NCBI RefSeq assembly: GCF_000002425.4
Contig: NC_037257.1
Span: 20,046,218-20,110,217 of the forward strand
Direction of reading: 5' to 3'
DNA: 64,000 bases
Origin: Physcomitrium patens
Lineage: Eukaryota > Streptophyta > Bryopsida > Funariales > Funariaceae
The translations under genes were made by a program, and so were the position numbers. Below, in pieces: positions 23,288 to 33,338 of the stretch (the first letter of the stretch is position 1; each line of letters starts with the position of its first letter). The notes under the pieces are model-generated. The model saw only the letters and a program-made list of their open reading frames with translations, was not told where the DNA came from and ran no database searches.

Positions 23288-25384
23288 TTGAGAGAAAGAC
23301 AAGGAAGAGCACAAGGAACGAACTTGCTTAGAGAGGAGCTAGAACGTAAATTTAAAAAGAAGCATCAAAAAAATTGGATTAAACCATGGTTGCAAGCTTG
23401 TCAGTGCATCCAAACATATCAAGAACCGGACAGACTGTTAATTCTGTGGTCATATGTATTATTAGAAAAATTACCAAGAACACTCGTAGGAAATTTTATT
23501 AACATTCCAGTGGAAATCTTGAAGCCGTTAACTAAAAGAGAAGGAGGCATAGAAGAATTTGGTACTCCATTGGGTATTTTTTTAGTAAGGGGTACTACTG
23601 AAACGAGCAATAGTGGCTCTTCAGATAGACACAAATTGGTCACCAATAAAGATAATTATATTGTATTTCAAAATCCAATGTTTTGACATACAATTCAACC
23701 AATAAAACTAATTATGAAAAATAATAATAAATCGAGGAGCACTAAGAGCTTGGAAATTAGAATAAGAGAAAGCAGAGATTATTTTAAAATGGAGTTTAGC
23801 AGAACAAGAAATTCAATGGTGTCAAGAGGACAAGCCGTTCTGATTGCAGTACAAATGGATGTAGTAGGCGATCATACGACTAGTGTCACGCTACTACCTA
23901 TTTTTCGGAGATTTTTGGATGCAGATCCTGATCAACATTTGTCTCAATTTCTTACAGCATGTGTAGTTAATAATGGTAGAACTTAAGATATTTGGTTGCA
24001 ATGGCTGCCAGCGACCTTAAAAGACATGACATTTGAATGGTACAATCGCCAACCTGTGGGTCAATTTCCGAATTGGGAAGCATTGAAGAATGCACTTTTA
24101 TCTCATTTTCAGCCAATTGGTTTTGAGGACCGCCTTCGAGAGAGGTTAATGAACAGCAAAATGATCCTAGGAAAGGCAGTGGAATCGTACTATGGCCGAG
24201 TGGCTGATATACTCAGTAAGTGGCCGAATCACCAAATGTCAGAGGCATTTATCTTATCCATATTAATCAATGGTTTGCACCCACCAGAGCTAAAAATGTT
24301 TGTAAAGGAAGCTCAAACCATTACGGTGGCTGCGTCCCTTAATAGAGCCAAGGTTTGGGAGGAATGCCATTATGATTAATTTTTAATTGCAGGAGCCACG
24401 ATAATTCTAGTTCAAGGTAGATATCAAAATTTGACTTGGAACAAATCAGTGGATAGTTATCCATGGATATTAGAAACAGGGGCCAATTCCAATACCAATA
24501 ATCAGAGACCAATTAATGTCACCCCATTGCAAGCTATACCACCGAACATGACAATAGCGTATGTTCCATATTTTTTATATCAACAACAAGCATTAACTAT
24601 GGCAGAGATACCAATAATGCCACTCCTAAAAGATTCCAATGAAACCTTATTATTGAATTTGACAAAGAAAATGGAAGAAATGGCTGTCAATATGGCCAAA
24701 GATAATGAGAAGAGGCAAAAGCCTACCAATACTAGGACCAATGTATGGTGCAGTAATTGTAAGGGCCACAGTCATTTTGTAACAGAATGCCCCTCACCCT
24801 CACAAATAATGGGTCAATATACATTTTGCGGAGAAAAGCACCTAATAGCAAATTATTGAAATTGGCAAAGACAACAATAATAATTTAGTAATCAGACCAT
24901 GATCCCACCAATCCAGTGGAATGTCAATCAAGTACAAATGGAAAATACATTTGGATGGAATGGAAATCAATTTAATTGACAAAATTGAGCATTCAATAAC
25001 TTTCAAAGTTCTAATTTTAACTAGGGGTCTGCATCGAACCCCTAGAACTATGGTAAGGAGCAGCAGAGGTATCAGCAATATGCTCCACCCACGTCATCAA
25101 ACCAAGTTCTCTCAGTACCAACGGGACAACCATGATCATTTTCTAATCCTACATGGAACAAGCCTAATAGGTATATACTGATGGAGACACCCAATATGCC
25201 TGATGGGGGTGCAAGAAGATCACTTCATTATTTTTGTTACAGTCAGATTGGTCATTATGTCAATGAATGTCTTAATCCCAGAGCCAGTGACGATTATGTG
25301 CTAATTTATAGAAATTGCAAGCAATCGCGGCATATGTATCAGCAATTTAATGCTCTGTTCAATTTCAATAATCAAGATCAATAG
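23288..25384 (+). pseudogene. A1 gag, broken by several stops
   Basis: Open pieces at 23288-23686, 23714-23986, 23996-24379, 24431-24859 and 25181-25384 are collinear with A2 gag. The central piece (WYNRQPVGQFPNWEALKNAL...) is the retrotransposon gag capsid domain. The C-terminal part holds zinc-knuckle remnants, for example CYSQIGHYVNEC near 25238-25275, less complete than in A2. Stops such as TAA at about 23984 interrupt the frame. Confidence 0.85.
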
Positions 25385-27631
25385 ATCCAAAGCCAAGAAA
25401 AAATTAAGGAGAGAAATTTAAGTCCTCAAGATTCTCCGATAAACCGAGTAGAATGTGTCCAAGCCGTTCTTATTTGGAGTCAGCAAAAGAGAAAAGGATC
25501 AATTCAGCATTTGGATAATCTCGATGCAAAAGACCAATTTGACCCAATTAGGGGACCATCCAATTTAGGTCCTATTACGGGCTTCGTACTCAGTATGAGA
25601 CTTGACTCGATGGCACAACCCAATGAGGTCCCAATTACAGAGGCTTCGATTTTTTTCCAAGCAGTTTTGATCTCTACGTAGTTCTAAGAAATGTTGTCGT
25701 ATTACGTGCTTTCCTGCTCGAGAATGCGTCGGACGTCTGGCTGTAGAAGGTAGTATGGACATTCGCTAATATTCAAGCAGTCTATCAGTTTTTGACTCTT
25801 GGAATATAAACAATTACAAGAATATATCGTAAATCTATACGAATGTCCTTCGATTGCTTGCCAAAATCCTTTTTGCCCCAACCGATAGGTCTCTAGACGT
25901 TACAGAGAACCTCGAACAATCCAAACTGTTAATCTTCGATACCGCTTTATATTCACGATCTTGTATCCATTGATTGTCTTGTTAGATTAACCCAAAAATT
26001 TTCATTTACTCCGCATACTCAATCCTACAGACACCCTTTTAATCCTTCAATCACAGACGTAACTTCAATTTCACAAAACAGTCAAGAATAATCACACCCA
26101 CTTCATTAAAACCCTGATTCAGCAATACAACACATCGACTATTCAACATTGATCGCCAGAAGTCTTTCCAAAATCCTATGAAGAAAAAAAACTCCAATTC
26201 TCTGTCTTTTTTTTCCCCCCCCCCTCCAAAGCTTGAAGCTAGCTCTCTCTGATCCTTCAAACCCTAATTTTCTTCCTTTCATTTCTTAACCTATCCTCCC
26301 CTTCAATCCTAATTCTCCCCTCTTTCAAACCCTTGCTTGTGAATTTCTTCAATCTTCCGTCTTGGATCCAGATTTGGCTCCACCGTCAGAGTTTTCTCCG
26401 CCATTTTTTTTTTTTTTCTTTTAAAAGGTTTTTTTTCCGGTGTCGTATTACATGCTTTCCTGCTAGAGAATATACCAAGCGTCTGGCTGTAGAAGGTAGT
26501 ATGGAGATTCACTAATATTCAAGCAGTTTATCGGTTTTTGACTGTTGGAATATAAAAAATTGTAAGAATATACCATAAATCTATACAGATGTCCTTTGAT
26601 TGCTCATCGAAATCCTTTTTGCCCCAGCCGGTAGGTCTCTAGATGTTACAAAGAACCCCAAACAACCCAAACTGCTAATCTTCGATACCGCTTTATAGTC
26701 ACGATCTTGTATCCACTGACTGTCTCGTTAGATTAATCCAATAAATTTCATTCACTCCGCATACTCAATTCTATAGGCACCCTTTTAATTCTTCATCACA
26801 GACGTAACTCGATTTCATAAAACAATCAAGAGTAATCACACCCACTTCATTAAAATCTCGATTCACCAGTACATCACTGACTTCAGCAACGATTGCCTCC
26901 GTCTTCCCAAAATCCTATGAAGAAAAAAACCCCAATTCTCTGTCTTTTCTTCCCCGAAGCATGAAGCTAGCTCTCCGACCCTTCTAAAAAACTTCTTCTC
27001 TCCCCTTTATTTCTTAACCTATCTTCCCCTTTAACCCTAATTCTCTCCTCTTTCAAACCCTAGCCTCTAAATTTCTTCAATCTTCCGTCTTGGATCCAAA
27101 ACTGGCTCCCGCCGTCGGAGCTTTCTCCTCCATTTTTATCTTTAAGAGATCCTTTTATCGAAAGGACGTTCCTGGAATGGCACAAAGGACGGAACAGCTT
27201 GAAACGAAATCGGAGCCCCGTAATCGGGACCACATTGAGTAGCCCGATCAATTCAGGTCTCATATTGGGTAAAAGGCCCATAGTAAGACGTGGATGTTTC
27301 CATAATTGGACCGCATTATGTTACCCAACCAAGTCAGGTCTCATATTGGGTAAGAAGATCCAGATTGGATGTCTTGAAATTAGATCCAATTGGCTCTTCG
27401 AATCAGGCTCACCCATCGTTGAATTGGTCCTTTTTCTTTTTGCTGACTCCCGTTATTGGAATCGAACAGAGCATTTCAGTATGCCCCGACTGACTGTAAC
27501 GGGGTGACTGACCCTGGCCTCTCAGTATTTGCACTGAAATTGGTCATTGCTCCCAATATTCGAGGTAACTGAATATTAATAAAAGTCCTCTTTCTTTATA
27601 TTTTCATGGTATACTCGTGTTACAACACGAG

Positions 27632-28125
27632 TGTCACGGACACAAAATACAGACTTGAAATCTAACAAGAAGTTCAAGAAGAAGTGGCAGAACTAGATTA
27701 AACAGATGAGTACAAGAACAACACCAGAAAGGTGAGCTAGAACTCCAAGAGATGTGTTGTCGAGACTGAAGAACTCTTCAGCCTCGATCCCTATATATAC
27801 TCCTACTTAAAAAGCTTCTCGAGCTACTTCTATTAACTAGGAAGCTTCTAGAAGGTTCTAGAGGCTTCCTTTCTAGAAGGTTCTAGAAACTTCTCGAGCT
27901 ACTTCTATTAACTAGGAAGCTTCTAGAAAGTTCGAAGGGATTCCTTTCTAGAAGCTTCTAGAAACTTCTCTTCTAGAAGGTTCCAAAGACTTCCTTTTTA
28001 GAAGCTTCTAGAAACTTCTCTCTAAAAGGTTCCAGAGGCTTCTCTTCTAGAAGGTTCCACAGGCTTATTTTCTAGAAGGTTCTGGAAACTTCTCTCTAGA
28101 AAGTTCAAGAAATATGTCCCTAACA
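27632..28125 (-). repeat. B1 3' LTR (494 bp) with heat-shock-element array
   Basis: In sense: TGTTAGGGAC..., then about 300 bp of GAA/TTC repeats (28110-27811), then TATATATA (27799-27792), then R-U5 ending ...TGACA. It is 74 bp longer than its partner because part of the array, with the phrase CTCGAGCTACTTCTATTAAC, is duplicated. Confidence 0.93.
27811..28110 (-). promoter_or_regulatory. Array of heat-shock elements upstream of a TATA box in the B1 LTR
   Basis: Alternating GAA and TTC triplets spaced by two bases, the binding pattern of trimeric heat-shock factors. Runs of four alternating units are seen at 27841-27858 and 28001-28018, and runs of five at 27871-27893 and 27946-27968, plus many shorter ones. 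The array lies directly sense-upstream of TATATATA (27792-27799), as expected for an LTR promoter. Comparable clusters drive heat induction of the Arabidopsis Copia element ONSEN; here the host element is a Gypsy chromovirus. Binding is inferred from sequence. Confidence 0.85.
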
Positions 28126-28139
28126 TCACCCCCTCCTTT
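28126..28139 (-). other. B1 polypurine tract
   Basis: In sense AAAGGAGGGGGTGA directly precedes the 3' LTR. B2 has AAAAGAAGGGATGA at the same place (50676-50689). Confidence 0.85.
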
Positions 28140-28172
28140 AGCTTCGAGGTCTCTGAGAAACAATGTTGTTGA

Positions 28173-28526
28173 TCAGTACCAACGTAAGAAAATGAAGATC
28201 TGTCGCATAACTTCTGCTATGAACTCCAACTGTTGTTCACGAGGCAAGTGGTTCATCGACCCTTGAAGCCAACGATAGTGGCCCACGCCTTCGACTTCAG
28301 ACCAAGCATGAACTTCCGTGTCCTCATTGTGAAATTGTCTTGTAAACACGCCTTCTGGTTGACAATCGTAAGCAGGCTCGATCTCAAATACGATCACCAG
28401 TGATCGGTTATTCGGTATCCTCCGTCGTCGTCGTGGTACATGTAGTTCTTCATCTCGGGGTCGCCTTCGTGAGCTACTCGGTTGCGATACTCTGACTGGC
28501 ATAGTATCTATCTCTTGGCTATCCAT
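28173..28526 (-). CDS. Family B extra ORF (ORF3) between pol and 3' LTR, intact in B1
   Basis: 117 residues, MDSQEIDTMPVRV... to ...IFLRWY, in the element's sense orientation, behind the chromodomain and before the polypurine tract. I do not recognise a family. Visible features: a Ser/Arg-rich N-terminal part with a basic cluster (PRRRRRIP, around residues 31-38) that could be a nuclear localisation signal, then an acidic, aromatic middle (HAWSEVEGVGHYRWLQG) and a C-terminal segment likely to be helical. No signal peptide or membrane span, so an envelope role is unlikely. The same ORF is recognisable in B2 but carries stops. It stayed open although gag, protease and RT were lost, which may be chance. 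Confidence 0.55.
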   Translation of the reverse strand: MDSQEIDTMPVRVSQPSSSRRRPRDEELHVPRRRRRIPNNRSLVIVFEIEPAYDCQPEGVFTRQFHNEDTEVHAWSEVEGVGHYRWLQGSMNHLPREQQLEFIAEVMRQIFIFLRWY

Positions 28527-28639
28527 ATCAAAAGACCAAACTACGATCTATCTTAGAGAAAATAACTACATCAACTATGAATTTTGCTGGTGCTCTCCCC
28601 TTTTCTTATATTATTGGGAGAACAAGCTTCAGAAAGAAG

Positions 28640-29020
28640 CTATCATCGAATGGATTTAGGTTTATCGGGATGTCGTTGATGAAACTCTTGTACTTTTTGT
28701 GGCGCATTCGCAAGATTTTCAGCTGGCTTCCACTTTCGCTCATTAATGTCATAGCCGCACTAATGAACAAGATATTCTAACTTTCCCCACCTTCGCCATG
28801 AATCCAATACCTTTTCAACCTCGTATTCTTCGTGGTTCTCGATTTCAATACTAGGTGGCGGACATTGCACTCTTCCAGGAAAAGATGACTCTTGATAAGG
28901 TTCCAACAGAGAAACATAAAAGACTGGATGTACCTTCATAGAAGCCGGTAACTCCAGCCGGTATGCCACTGGATTAATTTGCTTCTGGATGATAAATGGT
29001 CCCAATCTTCGATAGTCCAA
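28640..29020 (-). pseudogene. B1 integrase C-terminus and chromodomain
   Basis: The frame from 29020 gives [19 protein letters not shown], then [13 protein letters not shown] (end of the integrase) and [20 protein letters not shown], the start of a chromodomain. A TAG stop replaces the Trp that follows VH, and the rest (CGYDINERKWKPAENL) is still readable to about 28640. In chromoviruses this domain guides integration towards marked chromatin. Confidence 0.87.
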
Positions 29021-29050
29021 CTTATCACATGGTCGCTTAGTCTTGATATT

Positions 29051-30124
29051 TCATCGAAGAAGCCAGACTTTGTCTCCAACTTTGAAAGTAAGTGCTGGAT
29101 TCTGAAATCTATCTGCAGACGTCTTATAGGATTCTTGAGCGGATTGTAATTGAAGCTTCAACATAGTTTGAAGCTCTGATAGTTGCTTCGCAAATCCTTC
29201 AGCTGCTGGATTGTTATTTGTTGATGGACTCAATAAATCAAGCTTCGGATGATACCCATAGTTAGAAAAGAATGGTGTTTATTGAGTCGACGCATGGAGG
29301 GTGTTGTTATATGCAAACTTGGCTAGCGGTAGATATACAGTCCAATCGTCTTGCTGATAGTTGATGCTACATCGTAAGTACTGCTCCAAGACTTGGTTCA
29401 CCCGTTCCGTTTGGCCATCAGTTTGAGGATGAAAAGCTGAAGAAAGCTTGATATCCACCTTCAATATCCCAAAGAGAGATCTCCAAAACTTTGACACGAA
29501 CTGGGTACCTCGATCTAATATGATATCATCTGGTAGTCTATGATATCGATACACATTATCGAGAAAGAGTCTTGCTGTGACTTCACTGGACGATGTCTTC
29601 TTACAAGGAACAAAGTGTGCCATCTTCGTAAGCCGATCTACCACGACAAAGATGCTGTCAAATGAGTTTGATGATGGCAAGTCCGTGATGAAGTCCATAG
29701 AAATTGAAGACCATGGTCGACGTGGAATTGGCAATGGCTGTAGAAGTCCATAAGGGCGATGCCAAGGATTCTTAGATCTTGAACAGATGTCACAAGAGAG
29801 GACAAAATCTTTCACATCCTTCCACATTTGGGGCCACCAAAAATCTTGGGAAATAAGCTCCAAGGTCTTGTTGAATCCAAAATATCCCGCAGTTGGAAAA
29901 TCATGGCGAGATTGAAGAACTCGGAGTCGTGCTAGTCCTTTTGGAATGTACAATCGCTCTTCAAAGTATAAAAGATCTCCCTCCACCTTGAACTTGTCGT
30001 CATTGGTACGTTGCTTGATATCAATGGCTACTGAATCTTTAATGGTTATAGCACGTACCTGGTTTAGGAAGTCAGCATCAAATGATACAATAGTAGCACA
30101 AAGTTGAAATCTCTCTGGCTTCAA
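29051..30124 (-). pseudogene. B1 integrase, nearly open
   Basis: A 281-residue frame (29279-30124) continues with one stop into 29051-29233. The zinc-binding region reads HDFPTAGYFG with CDICSRS, where the second His of HHCC has become Tyr. The catalytic core shows MDFITDLP (first Asp), LDRGTQF (second Asp, usually SDRG) and TERVNQ (Glu). All three acidic residues are present, so this is the best-preserved integrase in the window. Nothing in B1 could supply RT. Confidence 0.88.
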
Positions 30125-30470
30125 TAACGTTGTACATTATTGATCAAATGCTGCTTCTCCAGCCTTTGGTGCAAGATACGATCTCCTTGATAAAGCATCG
30201 GATAGTCCTTGCTGCCTTCCAAGTCGATAAGTGATAACAAAATCGAATCTAAATAGGGACATATTCCACCGAGCTTGACACCGATTTAAAACTCGAGCCG
30301 TCATGAAATACTCCAAATTCTTGTGATCCGTATATATGATTACTGGATGTGCAACTCCTTAAAGAAAGTGACGCCATTCTTCGAAAGAATCCACTATAGC
30401 AAGAAGTTCCTTATCGTGGATCTCATAATTGATTTCAGCAGCTAAGAACTTCCGAGAATAGAGTGCAACT
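30125..30470 (-). pseudogene. B1 RNase H remnant
   Basis: Without a long frame, but the minus strand still reads [20 protein letters not shown] and QARW..LFRFDF, typical of the Gypsy RNase H/integrase linker, matching B2 around 52780-52960. It ends at the deletion junction near 30470. Confidence 0.75.
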
Positions 30471-30747
30471 TTCTGTCATACTAATGTCTTGACCTCCGGC
30501 CATTCTAAAAGAAGGACAAAAATGACCCTATAAGAGGCAATATTGGTTTATAGGAGGGTAATCCACAACCTATAAAACGCCTTAAGAATTTCAAGAAGAG
30601 GAGTAATCCACTCTCTCCAAGAAGAATAAGACTCCAATATTGTAACAGAAGAAGTATCAGTATAGAGGAGGGTAATCCGCAACCTCTAAAAAATGCTAAT
30701 ATACCTTCAAGTAGAGGGGTAATCGACACTCTACTAAGAAAGAACTA

Positions 30748-30756
30748 GCTCTGATA
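30748..30756 (-). other. Possible displaced primer-binding site of B1
   Basis: In sense TATCAGAGC, as in the common initiator-Met primer site TGGTATCAGAGC, but the TGG is not conserved and the site lies 27 nt from the LTR instead of next to it. B2 has the same arrangement (TATCAGAGC at about the equivalent place near 55960). It may be the true site with an unusual spacing, or a coincidence kept by common descent. Confidence 0.4.
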
Positions 30757-30783
30757 TCTCAAGTTAGTGTAGTCTTGATAAAC

Positions 30784-31203
30784 TGTTACGGACACAAAAT
30801 ACAGACTTGAAATCTAACAAGAAGTTCAAGAAGAAGTGGCAGAACTAGATTAAACAGATGAGTACAAGAACAACACCAGAAAAGTGAGCTAGAACTCCAA
30901 GAGATGTGTTGTCGAGATTGAAGAACTCTTCACCCTCGATCCCTATATATACTCCTACTTAGGAAGCTTCTTGAGCTACTTCTATTAATTAGGAAGCTTC
31001 TAGAAAGTTCCAAGGGATTCCTTTCTAGAAGCTTCTAGAAACTTCTCTTCTAGAAGGTTCCAAAGACTTCCTTTTTAGAAGCTTCTAGAAACTTCTCTCT
31101 AAAAGGTTCCAGAGGCTTCTCTTCTAGAAGGTTCCAGAGGCTTGTTTTCTAGAAGGTTCTAGAAACTTCTCTCTAGAAAGTTCTAAGGAATATGTCCCTA
31201 ACA
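30784..31203 (-). repeat. B1 5' LTR (420 bp) with heat-shock-element array
   Basis: Same structure as the left LTR, without the duplicated block. TATATATA lies at 30944-30951 and the GAA/TTC array at about 30962-31190, with a run of five alternating units at 31024-31046. As the 5' LTR this is the promoter that would transcribe B1. The left end is followed (in sense) by a primer-site candidate 27 nt inside. Confidence 0.92.
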
Positions 31204-31830
31204 ACGACACCGGAAACAATGTTTCCTGAAATGGCACAGAGAATAGGACACCCTGAAACGGAATCGAAACCCCCGTAATCGGGACCACATTGAGTTGCCC
31301 AACCAATTCAGGTCTCATATTGGCTAAGAGGCCTCTAGTAAGACCTGAATATTCTCGTAATTGGGTCAAATTGGTCCTTTGCGTCAGGTTGGCTAAGAGG
31401 CCCGTAGTAAGACCTGGATGTTCCTTTAATTGGGTCAAATTGGTCCATCGCGTCAGGCTCGCTCAATCATCGATTTAGTCCTTTCGATTCTGTTGACTCC
31501 TACTATTGGACTCAAACGGAGCATTTCGTTACTGGTAAGTATGCCTTGACTGACTGTGATGGGGTGTCTGAATTGGCCCCTGAATATTGGCACTAGAATT
31601 GGTCGTTGCTTCCAATATTCGAGGTAACTGAACATTAATAAAAGTTCCCTTTCTTTATATTTTCACGGTATACTCGTGTTACAACACGACAACATCCTAT
31701 CCATTAAAAGATCTTCTCAGGGGCGGGAATTCCAAGGAAGCCTCGGCTGCTGTTCCAATTCCGAGTCTAAGGCGGAAGAATATCTTACTTCATGGAGTTA
31801 AACTCAAATCAATGAAAAAAAAAGAGGGCA

Positions 31831-32319
31831 TTGGAAATTATCCTAAATATGGAATCCTATGATATTTTGAAGGATCTGGATGCTACTTGGCCTTCTATTT
31901 CTATGAAGCAACTTCTAGCAATTGCACCAAAGTACCGTTTTACATTGAATTCATCATTAATATGGCATAGGTACCGTAATAAAGAAGTTTGTGAAGTCAG
32001 TTTGAACCCTGACCCAGGTGCACTAACCATCGATGTTTTGATTGATGGTGTTATGATCTCGGGTGTTCAGGTGGATGGTGGTTCCAGCGTCAATTTAATG
32101 AACACTGATACAATAGATGCTTTAGATTTGGAACACTTAATACCCACGACATTGGTATTACGGATGGCAGATCATAGCCGGGTTAAATCAATGGATATCT
32201 TACAGAGTGTTCAAACTATGATTACCGTTATTGCATATGAAATCGACTATATCATCTTTCAGTTACAACGTTCGACTTTATCGTATCTAATTTTATTGGG
32301 ACGACCTTGGCTTTATTAA
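31831..32319 (+). pseudogene. A1 protease region
   Basis: A 162-residue frame matching the start of the A2 pol frame. The aspartic protease motif is seen as VDGGSSVNLMN (DGG in place of the usual DTG), followed by the hydrophobic block LVLRMADHSRV and ILLGRPWLY, the second typical protease block. The next stop, TAA at about 32317, separates it from the RT part. Confidence 0.82.
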
Positions 32320-32325
32320 GCAAAG

Positions 32326-33258
32326 GTGAAGAATGATTGGAGTCGGGGTACTTTGACAATTGGCAAGGGCGGAGACAAAATGGTTTTACAAATGTACCCA
32401 ATACACTATCATGGAGAGTCTCAATTGCCAACATCTGAATTAATGTCAGACGATGAGCTTAGCTCTGATGATGATGCAGTAGCACCAATTACGGAGGCGC
32501 CCGTGGAGGCAACACTACATCTTAGAGTGGTGTACCAATGTAGAGGTTCGGGGGAGTACTTGATATATCTGACGGACTCGGAAAACTCGGATTATGTTAG
32601 TACTGATTGAATGACCAAGTATGATGTGTACCATATTAGTGCCCTAGACACAAGATTCAATACTTCATACATGTCGAACTTATCGACTGACTTTAAACCA
32701 GTGCGGGGGTTGAAATAGAACAACATCGTTGCATCTTTATGTCAAACTATCAACTTGGCGACTACAGCAGAACCTCGGCCAATTAAGATCTACAAAGGTA
32801 TTAAGGAACAAAAGTTGACCTGCTAGACCGAATTTTTCTTGCATCATAAATCCGCTTTTGCTTGTACTTATGATGATTTAAAAGATATTCCCGCTAAAGT
32901 CTGTGAGCATCGTATCATTTTAGAGGAGAATGCTAAACCGATCCGATAGAGGCAACATCGCCTTAATCCTAAATATTCCCTCATGGTGAAGGAGGAATTG
33001 GACAAGCTTCTTGCGATTGGTTTTATTTACCCTGTACTAAATAGTAAGTGAGTTTCTCCAATCGTGATGGTACCGAAGAAGAATCGGAAAATCCAAATTT
33101 ATCAAGATTTCTGGAAACTTAATGCGGCCACCAAAAAAGATTACTTTCCATTACCTTTCATAGACAGTATGGGTAACATGTTGTCATTATCACCAGGTAG
33201 TAAAAAAATAGGAGTGGGGTACCAATCAAAGTCATTCAATGGTATTATTTTGGGTTGA
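32326..33258 (+). pseudogene. A1 RT N-terminal fragment with deletion junction
   Basis: Frames 32326-32610 and 33064-33258 with stops between. They read up to the RT start, PIVMVPKKNRKIQIYQDFW and YFPLPFIDS, and then pass at about 33165-33175 into MGNMLSLSPGSKKIGVGYQ, which is 3' spacer sequence in A2. The palm and thumb of RT, RNase H and integrase are therefore missing. The same junction is found in A3. Confidence 0.85.
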
Positions 33259-33338
33259 TTGGAGTACCATTTTCTTGTATTTCTTGTGTTTTTGAGAATA
33301 GTAGTTCCAATTAAGAGTTAACAATGAGGAGTCGGTGA

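Larger units (their letters stand above)
27632..31203 (-). mobile_element. B1: chromovirus family B, internally deleted
   Basis: LTRs 27632-28125 (494 bp) and 30784-31203 (420 bp) with target duplication ACGAG/ACGAC. The internal part holds, in sense order, a short 5' stub, RNase H, integrase, chromodomain and a downstream ORF. Gag, protease and RT are missing: at about 30467-30471 the RNase H region joins the gag start directly, equal to a loss of about 2.64 kb (B2 53038-55678) at an AAC microhomology. B1 is the youngest layer of its nest. Confidence 0.92.
26441..31209 (-). mobile_element. L2: second D-family solo LTR, nested in L1 and hit by B1
   Basis: Starts TGTCGTATTA at 26441 and continues to 27631; its last bases (ACGACA) follow B1 at 31204-31209. 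The target duplication CCGG (26437-26440 and 31210-31213) is exact and at the point where L1 is interrupted. Length is about 1.19 kb without B1. It contains the A-family-like segment described in the findings, and its open frames (for example 27060-27281) are remnants of that segment, not genes. Confidence 0.85.
25695..31691 (-). mobile_element. L1: D-family LTR in A1, split by L2 and B1
   Basis: The two parts, 25695-26440 and 31214-31691, together form one LTR of about 1.22 kb that runs TGTCGT...ACGACA, the end pair of family D. Only one LTR is present and A1 continues on both sides between gag and protease, so L1 is a solo LTR left by LTR-LTR recombination. The orientation is minus, judged from the D1 5' LTR. 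Candidate target duplication is only 4 bp and imperfect (ATGT/ACAT). Confidence 0.8.

Noticed and set aside
27060-27507. Open frames in the D LTRs (also 31124-31438, 31453-31635, 58722-59049)
   Set aside because: They are remnants of the captured family A gag segment in several frames, with no start context or conserved frame between LTR copies.
27841-28110. Regular short repeats in the B LTR as a possible CRISPR or satellite array
   Set aside because: The repeats are GAA/TTC triplets with fixed two-base gaps inside LTRs with target duplications, in a plant-type sequence; a promoter array fits better.
30505-30729. 74-residue hydrophobic minus-strand frame in B1
   Set aside because: It lies in the non-coding leader between the 5' LTR and the gag start; B2 has no corresponding open frame.
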